This document shows positions 1 through 6,710 of a stretch of DNA of 20,377 nucleotides, in pieces (the stretch's first letter is position 1; each line of letters opens with the position of its first letter). This stretch comes from Oscillospiraceae bacterium UBA1230. GTDB taxonomy: Bacteria > Bacillota > Clostridia > Oscillospirales > Oscillospiraceae. The notes under the pieces are model-generated. The model was not told the origin of the DNA, did not search any database, and worked only from the letters and a program-made list of their open reading frames with translations. The stretch covers positions 483-20,859 of the forward strand of contig DBWU01000035.1 of the NCBI GenBank assembly GCA_002309395.1, written 5' to 3'. A program made the position numbers and the translations under genes.

Positions 1-1851
1 ACCATGGACTCCGGTACCGGCTGCGTCCATACCGCCCCCGGCTTCGGCGCCGACGACTACCAGACCTGTATGCGCTACGGCATGGAGATGGTGGTACCGG
101 TGGACGATCAGGGCCGCCACACGGACTATGCCGGCAAATACGCGGGATTGCGCACCGAGGAGTCCAACCCGGTGATTCTGGCGGACATGAAGGAAAGCGG
201 CGCCCTCTTTGCCAGTGAGCAGATCGTCCACAGCTATCCCCACTGCTGGCGCTGTAAGCACCCCATCATTTTCCGCGCCACGCCCCAGTGGTTCTGCTCG
301 GTGGAGGCGTTCAAGGACGATGCCGCCGCCGCGTGTGACGGCGTGCGCTGGCTGCCGGAATGGGGCGAGGATCGCATCAAGGCGATGATCCGCGAGCGGA
401 ACGACTGGTGCATCAGCCGCCAGCGCCGCTGGGGTCTGCCCATTCCCGTGTTCTACTGCAAATGCTGCGGCAAGCCGGTGTGCACCGATGAGACGGTGGC
501 GTCGGTATCCGCCGTATTCGGCGCGAAGGGCTCCAATGCCTGGTTCGATCTGGACGCCGCGGCGCTGTTGCCGGAGCGGTTCACCTGCCCCCACTGCGGC
601 AAAAACGAGGGCTTCGACAAGGAAACCGACACGCTGGACGGCTGGTTCGACTCCGGCTCCAGCCACTTTGCCTCCATGGAAAAAGACCAGCAGTTCTGGC
701 CGGCGGACGTGTATCTGGAGGGCGCCGATCAGTACCGGGGCTGGTTCCAATCCTCTCTGCTCACCGCCGTGGGCGCGCTGGGCCGCAAGGCGCCGTTCCG
801 TCAGTGCCTGACCCACGGCTGGACGGTGGACGGCGAGGGCCGCGCCATGCACAAATCTCTCGGTAACGGCGTGGACCCCAACGAGATCATCAAGAAGTAC
901 GGCGCGGACCTGCTCCGTCTCTGGGCAGGCAGTGCCGATTACCGGGTGGACGTGCGGTGCAGCGACGATATTTTCAAGCAATTGAGCCAGAACTATTTGA
1001 AGTTCCGCAACACCTGTAAATTCTGTCTGGACAATCTGGCGGACTTCGATCCGGAACACCTCGTGCCGCCTCAGGAGATGCAGGAGCTGGACCGCTGGGC
1101 GGTCACGCGGCTGAACGCGTTGATGGAAAAGGCCTTCGCCGCCTACGACGACTATGAGTTCCACACCGTCGCCCACGCGGTCAACGACTTCTGCGTGGTG
1201 GATCTGAGCTCTTTCTACTTCGACATCCTCAAGGATCGGCTCTACTGCGACGAGGCGGACGGCGTCAGCCGCCGCAGTGCCCAGACGGCGCTGTTCCTGA
1301 TTCTGGACGCCATGACCCGCCTCTTTGCGCCGATCCTGGCGTTCACCTGTGACGAGATCTGGCAGGCGATGCCCCACCGCGCCGGTGACGACGGGCGGAA
1401 CGTCCTGCTCAACGAGATGAACTCGCCCTATACCGCCTACGAGCTGGACGAGGCGGCGATGGCGCGCTGGGACGCGCTGTTCCGTCTTCGCGGCGGCGTC
1501 AACGCCGCGCTGGAGCAGGCGCGCGCCGATAAGCGGATCGGCAAGGCGCTGGAGGCGCACGTTGTGCTGGTAACGCAGGGCGACGCGCTGGCGGAGCTTC
1601 GCGCCGCGTTTGAAAAGGACTGGGCGGATCTGTTTATCGTGTCCGACGTGGAGGTCAGCGCCGATCCGGCGCTTTACGCCCAAGCCGCCGAAACGCCCCT
1701 TGCAGGCGTTCGGGTGCTGGTGAGCGAGGCGAAGGGCGAAAAATGCGCCCGTTGCTGGAAGCACCATCCGCTGGTAGGCGCCAACGGGCAGTTCCCCGAT
1801 CTGTGCCCCCGCTGCGCCGCGGTGGTGGCGAAGCTTCCGGCGCTGGAATAA
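1..1851 (+). CDS. ileS: Isoleucyl-tRNA synthetase, 3' part (5' end outside window)
   Basis: Class I aminoacyl-tRNA synthetase that charges tRNA-Ile in the cytosol and edits misacylated Val. The reading frame is open from base 1, so the N-terminus with the HIGH motif is missing; about 616 residues remain of a family normally over 900. Visible in order: the end of the CP1 editing domain (GTGCVHTAPGFGADDY), a Cys-rich knuckle (CKCCGKPVC, later CPHCGK), the catalytic-loop region DGWFDSGSSHF and YLEGADQYRGWF, the KMSKS-equivalent AMHKSLGN, the helical anticodon-binding domain, and a C-terminal zinc finger (CARCWKHH then CPRC) just before the stop. The signature loop reads AMHKS rather than KMSKS; I believe this variant also occurs in other clostridial IleRS, so I do not read it as damage. 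A new promoter follows, so the next gene is probably a separate transcription unit. Confidence 0.97.
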   Translation, partial: TMDSGTGCVHTAPGFGADDYQTCMRYGMEMVVPVDDQGRHTDYAGKYAGLRTEESNPVILADMKESGALFASEQIVHSYPHCWRCKHPIIFRATPQWFCSVEAFKDDAAAACDGVRWLPEWGEDRIKAMIRERNDWCISRQRRWGLPIPVFYCKCCGKPVCTDETVASVSAVFGAKGSNAWFDLDAAALLPERFTCPHCGKNEGFDKETDTLDGWFDSGSSHFASMEKDQQFWPADVYLEGADQYRGWFQSSLLTAVGALGRKAPFRQCLTHGWTVDGEGRAMHKSLGNGVDPNEIIKKYGADLLRLWAGSADYRVDVRCSDDIFKQLSQNYLKFRNTCKFCLDNLADFDPEHLVPPQEMQELDRWAVTRLNALMEKAFAAYDDYEFHTVAHAVNDFCVVDLSSFYFDILKDRLYCDEADGVSRRSAQTALFLILDAMTRLFAPILAFTCDEIWQAMPHRAGDDGRNVLLNEMNSPYTAYELDEAAMARWDALFRLRGGVNAALEQARADKRIGKALEAHVVLVTQGDALAELRAAFEKDWADLFIVSDVEVSADPALYAQAAETPLAGVRVLVSEAKGEKCARCWKHHPLVGANGQFPDLCPRCAAVVAKLPALE

Positions 1852-1857
1852 ACGCGC

Positions 1858-1885
1858 TTGTTTTTTCCCGAAAAAAGGGTATGAT
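1858..1885 (+). promoter_or_regulatory. Candidate sigma-A promoter for the COG0523 gene pair
   Basis: TTGTTT (1858-1863) and TATGAT (1880-1885) are separated by 16 bases, about 30 bases upstream of the start codon at 1918. The -10 matches consensus at five of six positions and the -35 is weak. No clear Zur-type palindrome is visible. The assignment rests on position and hexamers only. Confidence 0.45.
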
Positions 1886-1917
1886 AGGAAAGAGAATACG
1901 GAAAAGAAGGGATATCT

Positions 1918-3057
1918 ATGACGAAAATCGACATTGTATCGGGGTTTTTGGGCGCCGGCAAGACCACGCTCATCCGCAAACTGCTGGCGGAGGCGTACGG
2001 GGGCGAAAAGCTGGTGCTGATCGAAAACGAGTTCGGTGAGATCAGCATCGACGGCGGCTTTTTGAAGGAGTCCGGCGTGGAGATCAGCGAGATGTCCTCC
2101 GGCTGTATCTGCTGTTCGCTGGTGGGCGATTTCTCCGCCGCCCTCAAGGACGTGAAAAATCGCTTCCAGCCGGATCGCATCCTGATTGAGCCCTCCGGCG
2201 TGGGTAAGCTCAGCGACGTGATCGTGGCGGTGGAGAACACGGTGAAGGACGAGCCGGATATGAAGCTCAACAGCTTTGTCACCGTGGCGGACGCGTGCAA
2301 GGTCAAGGTGTATATGAAGAACTTCGGTGAGTTCTACAATAACCAGATCGAGTCCGCCGGTACCATCATTCTCTCCCGCACCCAGAAGCTGACCCAGGAG
2401 AAGCTGGAGGCGGCGGTGGCGCTGCTGCGCCAGAAGAACGCGGACGCGGCGATCCTCACCACCCCTTGGGACGAGCTGGACGGCAAGACCATCCTCGCCG
2501 CCGTGGAAAAGGTGTCGCTGGCGGAGGAGATGCTGGCGAAGATGCAGGCGGAGCACGAGGCGTCGGAGGCGGAGCATCACCATCACCATCATCACCACGA
2601 CGGCGAGTGCGACGATCCCGACTGCTCCTGCCACCACCATCACGACCATGACGATGATGACGACCACGACCACGAACACCATCACGACCACGATCACGAC
2701 CACGAGCATCACGACGAGCATCACCATCATCACCATGACGGCGAGTGTGACGATCCCGACTGCGCGTGCCACCATCACCATGCCGACGAGGTGTTCACAA
2801 GCTGGGGCGCGGAGACGGTGCGCCGCTATACGAAAGAGGAGCTGGAGGCGATCCTGGACGAGCTGGACGGCAGCCGCTGCGGCGTGATTCTGCGGGCAAA
2901 GGGCATCGTTCCCGGGCAGGACGGGCAGTGGCTCCACTTCGACTACGTGCCGGAGGAGCAGGAGGTGCGCACCGGCGCCGCCGATTATACCGGCAGGCTG
3001 TGCGTGATCGGCTCCGGTCTGCAGGAGGATAAACTGCGGGAACTCTTTGGACTGTAA
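1918..3057 (+). CDS. COG0523/CobW-type GTPase with His-rich insert (putative metallochaperone)
   Basis: A 379-residue G3E-family P-loop GTPase. Family members deliver or sense metals, classically Zn, Co or Ni, and act in the cytosol. Seen: Walker A GFLGAGKTT (residues 9-17), IENEFGE, the metal-binding CICC motif within GCICCS (residues 63-66), and EPSGVGKLSDV as the Walker B region. A His-rich linker at residues 220-288 contains 33 His and 6 Cys in two DGECDDPDC repeats. The C-terminal CobW domain follows (from about VFTSWGAETV). The usual NKxD is replaced by SRTQ. Start ATG 1918 has AGAAGGG seven bases upstream. It lies 11 bp from the next COG0523 gene, so they are probably co-transcribed. 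The length of the His tract suggests high-capacity Zn/Ni binding (inference); the metal cannot be told from sequence. Confidence 0.92.
   Translation: MTKIDIVSGFLGAGKTTLIRKLLAEAYGGEKLVLIENEFGEISIDGGFLKESGVEISEMSSGCICCSLVGDFSAALKDVKNRFQPDRILIEPSGVGKLSDVIVAVENTVKDEPDMKLNSFVTVADACKVKVYMKNFGEFYNNQIESAGTIILSRTQKLTQEKLEAAVALLRQKNADAAILTTPWDELDGKTILAAVEKVSLAEEMLAKMQAEHEASEAEHHHHHHHHDGECDDPDCSCHHHHDHDDDDDHDHEHHHDHDHDHEHHDEHHHHHHDGECDDPDCACHHHHADEVFTSWGAETVRRYTKEELEAILDELDGSRCGVILRAKGIVPGQDGQWLHFDYVPEEQEVRTGAADYTGRLCVIGSGLQEDKLRELFGL
2575..2781 (+). repeat. His/Asp/Cys low-complexity tract with a duplicated metal-binding unit
   Basis: Inside the CobW-type gene, CAC/CAT, GAC/GAT and GAG codons alternate over 69 codons. 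The unit encoding poly-His, then DGECDDPDC, then a Ser or Ala, Cys and four His occurs twice; the DGECDDPDC part lies at 2599-2625 and 2737-2763 with almost identical bases. This looks like an internal duplication, and such tracts can change length by slippage. Confidence 0.9.
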
Positions 3058-3068
3058 GGGGAACGGAT

Positions 3069-3998
3069 ATGGAAATTCCCGTCTATCTGATCGCCGGATT
3101 TTTAGACGGCGGCAAAACGAATTTCATCAACGGCATTTTGAAAGACGGCTTCGCCAAAGACGACAGGACGCTTCTTATCTGCTGTGAAGAGGGCGAGGAG
3201 GCGTATGACGCCGCCGTGCTGAAAAACGTCACGGTCGTCACCGCCGACGCGCCGGAACAGCTCACGCCGGAATGGTGTAAGGCGCTGGAAAAAGAGCACC
3301 GCCCCCGTCAGGTCATCATCGAGTATAACGGTATGTGGATGATGGAGCCGCTCTACCGCGCGGGCTTACCTGCCAACTGGGTGCTCTATCAGATCATGGT
3401 GCTGGTGGACGCCAACACCTTCGAGCCGTACGTAAAGAACATGGGACAGCTCATGATGGAGAAGATCACCAACGCGGATATGCTGATCTTCAACCGCTGT
3501 AACGAGGACTTGCGCCGCTCGCTCCGGGCGCGGAATCTGCGGATGGTGAACCGCCGCGCCGCCATCTATCTGGAGAATACCGACGGCACCAGCGAGGAGT
3601 ACGTCACCGGCGACATGGCGCCGTTCGATCTCTCCGGCGGCAAGCTCGCCGTGCCGGACGAGGATTACGGCGTGTGGTACGTGGACCTGATGGATCACCC
3701 CGACCGCTACGAAGGGGTGGAGGTCACCTTCAAGGCGCTCATGTGCCATTCCAAGAAGTATCGCGGTATCGACGTGCCGGGTCGCTTCGCCATGGTGTGC
3801 TGTGAAAACGATATGCAGTTTCTGGCGCTGGTGGCAAAGGGCAAGGGCATGGAACGGTTCAAGGATCGGGACTGGGTGGAGCTCACCGCCACGGTGAAAA
3901 AGGAGACCTCCCCCGCCTACAAGGGCGAAGGCCCCGTGCTCTACGTCAGCAAGATCGGCTACTGCGAAAAACCCAAGCAGGAAGTCGTGTCGTTTTGA
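3069..3998 (+). CDS. Divergent CobW-like GTPase fused to a DUF1980/YcgQ-like C-terminal domain
   Basis: A 309-residue protein. The N-terminal part is a G3E-type P-loop domain: AGFLDGGKTNF holds Walker A (G10 to T17), and IIEYNGMWMM stands where EPSG is expected. The GCICC metal motif of the preceding gene is absent; only LLICCEEGEE appears, in a different place. From about residue 200 a second domain reads DHPDRYEGVEVTFKAL, then RFAMVCCEND (C244, C245), then DWVELTATVKKE and VLYVSKIGY. This resembles the C-terminal domain of TIGR03943/DUF1980 proteins (YcgQ type) as I remember the family. YcgQ-like and COG0523 genes often neighbour one another in Firmicutes, so the fusion would be logical. 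It sits 11 bp behind the His-rich GTPase and ends before a strong hairpin. Role: probably metal homeostasis (inference); no substrate can be named. Confidence 0.8.
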   Translation: MEIPVYLIAGFLDGGKTNFINGILKDGFAKDDRTLLICCEEGEEAYDAAVLKNVTVVTADAPEQLTPEWCKALEKEHRPRQVIIEYNGMWMMEPLYRAGLPANWVLYQIMVLVDANTFEPYVKNMGQLMMEKITNADMLIFNRCNEDLRRSLRARNLRMVNRRAAIYLENTDGTSEEYVTGDMAPFDLSGGKLAVPDEDYGVWYVDLMDHPDRYEGVEVTFKALMCHSKKYRGIDVPGRFAMVCCENDMQFLALVAKGKGMERFKDRDWVELTATVKKETSPAYKGEGPVLYVSKIGYCEKPKQEVVSF

Positions 3999-4024
3999 CG
4001 CGTGAAAGAAAACGTAATTATGTA

Positions 4025-4062
4025 AACAGCGGCGCACGGGAAATTTCCCGTGCGCCGCTGTT
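4025..4062. terminator. Perfect 38-bp palindrome between convergent genes (bidirectional terminator)
   Basis: A 19-bp perfect inverted repeat runs from AACAGCGGCGCACGGG through a central AAATTT to its complement. It lies between the plus-strand GTPase and the minus-strand gene ending at 4081. The plus-strand flank is only moderately T-rich; read on the minus strand it is followed by TTTACATAATTACGTTTTC. It also marks the left edge of the AT-rich islet. Confidence 0.75.
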
Positions 4063-4080
4063 GTGTGGGTGGTTATTTGC

Positions 4081-4398
4081 CTAGCCCATAAACTCTGCAT
4101 TTCCGTTCCATAGCTGATTCGCTTCGCTTGACCATATGATCTCGCTTTCTTGCTTAATAAACGCGAGACACGCCTTGCCGCTCGTAAATTGGAAAAAAGC
4201 TCGTTTATCATTTTTGTTGGCGTCCGATACGTCTTCCACCTGTAAAACGATCAATAAGCGCCCGATGTGCGGTTCGGGTACTGCGTCCCACTCCCGATTT
4301 GCCTGCGCTAACGCGGCATATGGATCGGTGTAAGAAGTAGCATTTTCTAAAGAGTATTCGTAAAAGTTACCCATGTATGCAAAACCGTAGTATTTCAT
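4081..4398 (-). CDS. Hypothetical protein, 105 aa
   Basis: I do not recognise this protein. It is small, probably soluble and rich in aromatic residues at the N-terminus (MKYYGFAYMGNFYEYSLENA); no signal peptide, transmembrane segment or obvious catalytic motif is visible. The phrase AALAQANREWDAVPEPHIGRL suggests a helix followed by a beta strand (LLIVLQVEDV). Start ATG 4398 has AAAGG about nine bases upstream. It is the last gene of the minus-strand islet, 13 bp after the SHOCT membrane protein, and shares its AT-richer composition, so it was probably acquired and is transcribed with it. It ends just before the palindrome at 4025-4062. Confidence 0.75.
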   Translation of the reverse strand: MKYYGFAYMGNFYEYSLENATSYTDPYAALAQANREWDAVPEPHIGRLLIVLQVEDVSDANKNDKRAFFQFTSGKACLAFIKQESEIIWSSEANQLWNGNAEFMG

Positions 4399-4411
4399 AA
4401 TGCTTCGCCTT

Positions 4412-5209
4412 TCAATTACTGCTATTCAATATTTCCTTCTTCTTCTCGTCAAACTCGTCTTGCGTGATCGTTCCGGCGTCCAACAACTTTTTCAGATCAG
4501 CAATGCGAGCAATGGGCGGTTCATTGGCTGTCGCCCTTTTTTGTATGGGATTAACGCATCTGTGCAAAGCCGGAAAATCCTTGCTGGCAATTCCTATACA
4601 AGCATGGGCGCTTCCTAAAATAAGGAAATAGAGGATTGTGGGGGGAAGTCTACGTATCCACTCGTCAACTGTCTCTCGTGGATAGAGCGAAGGATTATAG
4701 ATACATATGATTAAGTATATACCACATAGCGCAATTGATAGGCCAGAGAGGATACTGAATACCATATTTTTTCGTTTATCGTAATTTGTATCAGATGGCA
4801 AGAGCGCCAAAATCAAAAAAGTCGTTCCAACGACGTGCAGTATAGATATGGGAAGCAAAGAGGTTACTTCTGGTTCGCACATAAACCATAGAAGGAAAGA
4901 CATTACCGACACAGTACATAACCCACCAACAATTAGCTCCCTTTTTTTGGCAAACAAGCCAACGGTCACCGCAATATAACAGATGGGGTACATTGGTATA
5001 ATACCATTGATCACTTCAAGGCTGTGGTAACGGAATCTAAGGCAGCGGATGGAATAGTATCCGATGAGTAAAAGCAAATTATGAAAATTAAAATAGTTTA
5101 CAGAGGCTCTAATAAACCACAATACAGATTGCACTGTAAGGCAAGTTGCTATTAGCAGACATAAAATACCTGCGAGCAAACACCAACGATTTGTTTTTTT
5201 GTTTTCCAT
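4412..5209 (-). CDS. Multi-spanning membrane protein with C-terminal SHOCT motif
   Basis: A 265-residue protein with about seven hydrophobic segments (for example CLLAGILCLLIATCLTV, YPICYIAVTVGLFA, LIVGGLCTVSVMSFLLWF, SILSGLSIALCGIYLIICIY, LYFLILGSAHACIGIA). The C-terminus is IADLKKLLDAGTITQDEFDE followed by KKKEIL, a typical SHOCT short C-terminal motif, usually found at the end of membrane or secreted bacterial proteins. Function unknown. The longest frame starts at GTG 5224, but ATG 5209 has GAGGAG exactly seven bases upstream and is preferred; ATG 5215 is too close to that site. The Shine-Dalgarno overlaps the upstream gene's stop, indicating translational coupling. AT-rich composition unlike the flanking chromosome. 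Confidence 0.85.
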   Translation of the reverse strand: MENKKTNRWCLLAGILCLLIATCLTVQSVLWFIRASVNYFNFHNLLLLIGYYSIRCLRFRYHSLEVINGIIPMYPICYIAVTVGLFAKKRELIVGGLCTVSVMSFLLWFMCEPEVTSLLPISILHVVGTTFLILALLPSDTNYDKRKNMVFSILSGLSIALCGIYLIICIYNPSLYPRETVDEWIRRLPPTILYFLILGSAHACIGIASKDFPALHRCVNPIQKRATANEPPIARIADLKKLLDAGTITQDEFDEKKKEILNSSN

Positions 5210-5220
5210 GTTCATACTCC

Positions 5221-5520
5221 TCACAACGTTTTCAAAATATCTGCCTGCATTTTTTTATATTCATCATCGGTCAATGCGCCGGAGTTATGTAACTGATCCA
5301 GTTCTTTTAATGCCGTAGCATTGTTTTGGCTTTGCACATCGGATTTCCGATCCGGCAGGGCGATTACCAGCAAATATCCCGCCAGAGGGAGAAAGAAGCA
5401 TATCCACTTATACTTTTCCCCTAACCAACCCTTTGCCTTCGCCGCTTTCTGGAATTCTACCGCCAGCAGGTAGAAAATCCATAATCCTATAATTGCCAAC
5501 AGGAAGTAGAGAAACCACAT
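5221..5520 (-). CDS. Small two-TM protein with C-terminal SHOCT motif
   Basis: A 99-residue protein with an N-terminal membrane segment (FLYFLLAIIGLWIFYLLAVE), a short cytoplasmic or loop part, a second membrane segment (WICFFLPLAGYLLVIALP), then a polar linker and ALKELDQLHNSGALTDDEYK as a SHOCT motif ending in ILKTL. The same motif ends the next gene, so the two products may work together (inference). Start: the frame opens at GTG 5529, but ATG 5520 has AGAGGTG six bases upstream and is the better choice. It is the first gene of the minus-strand islet, directly behind the promoter at 5564-5592 and the putative operators. Confidence 0.85.
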   Translation of the reverse strand: MWFLYFLLAIIGLWIFYLLAVEFQKAAKAKGWLGEKYKWICFFLPLAGYLLVIALPDRKSDVQSQNNATALKELDQLHNSGALTDDEYKKMQADILKTL

Positions 5521-5543
5521 AATTAACACCTCTTATAAAAAAT

Positions 5544-5561
5544 TAGGAACTATCCTTCCGT
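5544..5561. promoter_or_regulatory. Putative operator 1: TAGGAA-N6-TTCC inverted repeat
   Basis: TAGGAA at 5544-5549, six bases, then TTCCGT at 5556-5561. It has the same geometry as the repeat at 5598-5617 and lies at the expected transcription start of the minus-strand SHOCT operon. A further half-site TTCCTAT is at 5579-5585 inside that promoter's spacer. Likely bound by the adjacent XRE regulator (inference). Confidence 0.5.
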
Positions 5562-5563
5562 AA

Positions 5564-5592
5564 AATATACCATTATTCTTCCTATCTGTCAA
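5564..5592 (-). promoter_or_regulatory. Strong sigma-A promoter for the SHOCT operon
   Basis: Read on the minus strand: TTGACA (5592-5587, perfect -35), a 17-base spacer, then TATATT (5569-5564). It is about 45 bases upstream of ATG 5520 and one of the best promoter matches in the window. Confidence 0.75.
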
Positions 5593-5597
5593 CTAAA

Positions 5598-5617
5598 ATA
5601 GGAAATATAATTCCTAT
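5598..5617. promoter_or_regulatory. Putative operator 2 overlapping the -10 box of the XRE gene
   Basis: ATAGGAA (5598-5604), six bases, TTCCTAT (5611-5617): a perfect 7+7 inverted repeat. A consensus -10 TATAAT on the plus strand occupies 5606-5611, inside this repeat, about 32 bases before the regulator's ATG. No good -35 is seen at normal spacing. The overlap suggests autoregulation by the XRE protein (inference). Confidence 0.6.
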
Positions 5618-5642
5618 ATATAGCGTAAAAGGAGGAAGAAGC

Positions 5643-5966
5643 ATGCTGGTGTTCGATATGCGCAGCGTAGGGGAAAAACTATGGGCTATTCGCAAGCGTG
5701 CGGGCCTTTCACAGGCGGAGGTGGCGGAGCGCGCCAACCTCTCCGACCGCACCTACGCTGATATAGAGCGAGGCGCTATCAACGCCCGCATGGAGACTAT
5801 CTTACGCATTTGCCGGGCACTCTATATCACGCCGGATGCTCTTTTTACGGAGGAAACGCCGCTCCAAACACAGCGGGAAGATTTACTGCGGCGGCTGGAT
5901 ACCTGTCCGCCCCACGCACAGGAGACGGCGTTGCGGCTTTTGTCGGTTTATTTGGATTCGCTGTGA
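5643..5966 (+). CDS. XRE-family HTH transcriptional regulator
   Basis: A 107-residue DNA-binding protein. The Cro/C1-type helix-turn-helix spans about residues 9-66: GEKLWAIRKRAGLSQAEVAE, then RANLSDRTYADIERGAINAR, then ETILRICRALYITPDALF. The short C-terminal tail (REDLLRRLDTCPPHAQETAL) probably dimerises; no ligand or protease domain is seen. Start ATG 5643 has AGGAGG seven bases upstream; an internal ATG at 5661 is less well placed. It is divergent from the SHOCT operon, with the shared 122-bp intergenic region carrying both promoters and two TAGGAA-N6-TTCC repeats, so it most likely controls that operon and itself. It is followed by a strong terminator. Confidence 0.92.
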   Translation: MLVFDMRSVGEKLWAIRKRAGLSQAEVAERANLSDRTYADIERGAINARMETILRICRALYITPDALFTEETPLQTQREDLLRRLDTCPPHAQETALRLLSVYLDSL

Positions 5967-5985
5967 ACAACAAAAAGCAGCATAC

Positions 5986-6023
5986 AAAAAGAGAGGATGA
6001 CGGATCGGTCATCCTCTCTTTTT
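5986..6023. terminator. Bidirectional intrinsic terminator
   Basis: A 16-bp perfect stem, AAAAAGAGAGGATGAC (5986-6001) with its complement at 6008-6023, loop GGATCG, and T or A runs on both sides. It lies between the convergent XRE gene and feoA; the feoA stop codon (6022-6024) touches the stem. It forms the right edge of the AT-rich islet. Confidence 0.92.
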
Positions 6024-6249
6024 ATCGTTCGATCTCTACGGTTGCCGCATCGGCGCGGCGCAGGGCGATCACGGTGTCCAGCACCCCGTATGCCACCGGG
6101 TCGCCGAAGGGACTTTCATAGAGCGCGGTGACCCTCACGCCGGGCAGAAACCCCAGCTCCTGCAAACGCATACGGTTAGCGCCTTGCAAAGAGACCGCCG
6201 ACACCGCGGCGGTTTCCCCCGGCGGCAGTTGCGCCAGCGTTTGTACCAT
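6022..6249 (-). CDS. feoA: FeoA-domain protein
   Basis: A 75-residue SH3-like FeoA domain protein, a cytosolic partner of the FeoB ferrous iron transporter. Seen: TLAQLPPGETAAVSAVS, then the core GANRMRLQELGFLPGVRVTA, then a strand region with GDPVAYGVLDTVIALRR and a C-terminal ATVEIER, the usual FeoA layout and length. An ATG at 6276 would add nine residues, but it has no Shine-Dalgarno, whereas ATG 6249 has AAAGGAGGT seven bases upstream and is preferred. It is the last gene of the marR-ABC-cdd run (51 bp after cdd), not beside feoB, which is 6 kb away on the other strand. It could be a FeoA paralogue with another role, but no other feoA is in the window. Confidence 0.88.
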   Translation of the reverse strand: MVQTLAQLPPGETAAVSAVSLQGANRMRLQELGFLPGVRVTALYESPFGDPVAYGVLDTVIALRRADAATVEIER

Positions 6250-6300
6250 CGGCACGACCTCCTTTGGCTGTGCCATTCTATGCCGCGGCGCGCCCCGCCG

Positions 6301-6690
6301 TTACAGCCAGCTCTGGTCGAATCCGTAGGGCAGTAATTCCTTCAGCGCGAATTTCCGGCTCTCGCCGGCGCCGTTGAGGCAGATCACCTCCATCTGGGGC
6401 GCGAACTCCATCATCACCTGCCGGCAGGTGCCGCAGGGCACGCAGTAATCGTCGCTCGTTCCGGCGATGGCGATGCGCACGAAATCCCGATGCCCCTCGC
6501 TGACCGCCTTACAGATGGCGGTGCGCTCGGCGCAGATGGTGGCGCCGTAGGCGGCGTTTTCCACGTTACAGCCGGTAAACACCGTGCCGTCGGCGCACTC
6601 CAGCGCCGCCCCCACAGGGAAGTGGGAGTAGGGAACGTAGGAACGCGCCATCATGTCCACAGCGGCTTGACAAAGCTCTCGTTCAGTCAT
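6301..6690 (-). CDS. cdd: Cytidine deaminase
   Basis: A 129-residue zinc enzyme converting cytidine and deoxycytidine to uridine and deoxyuridine in pyrimidine salvage; cytosolic, of the small homotetrameric type. Seen: SYVPYSHFPVGAAL, NVENAAYGATICAERTAICK with the zinc ligand and catalytic pair C-A-E, and VPCGTCRQVMMEF with the other two zinc Cys, then LLPYGF near the end. All active-site residues are present. ATG 6690 lies about nine bases after AAGGAG; ATG 6699 overlaps that site and is rejected. It follows the second ABC gene by 20 bp, so it appears to ride in the MarR-controlled transcript. Confidence 0.95.
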   Translation of the reverse strand: MTERELCQAAVDMMARSYVPYSHFPVGAALECADGTVFTGCNVENAAYGATICAERTAICKAVSEGHRDFVRIAIAGTSDDYCVPCGTCRQVMMEFAPQMEVICLNGAGESRKFALKELLPYGFDQSWL

Positions 6691-6710
6691 AGAAAACATC
6701 TCCTTTCTGA

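Noticed and set aside
830..870. AMHKSLGN in IleRS as a broken KMSKS motif
   Set aside because: The second Lys and flanking residues are intact, and similar variants are, to my knowledge, usual in clostridial IleRS.
1861..1880. Terminator after ileS
   Set aside because: Only a 3-bp CCC/GGG stem is possible around the T and A runs; no real hairpin.
2575..2781. Possible CRISPR-like repeat array
   Set aside because: Repeats are coding (His/Asp codons), irregular in spacing, and in frame with the CobW-type gene.
2648..2887. Thr/Ile-rich overlapping frame in the His-rich tract
   Set aside because: It is the +1 reading of CAC/GAC repeats; low complexity and no ribosome binding site.
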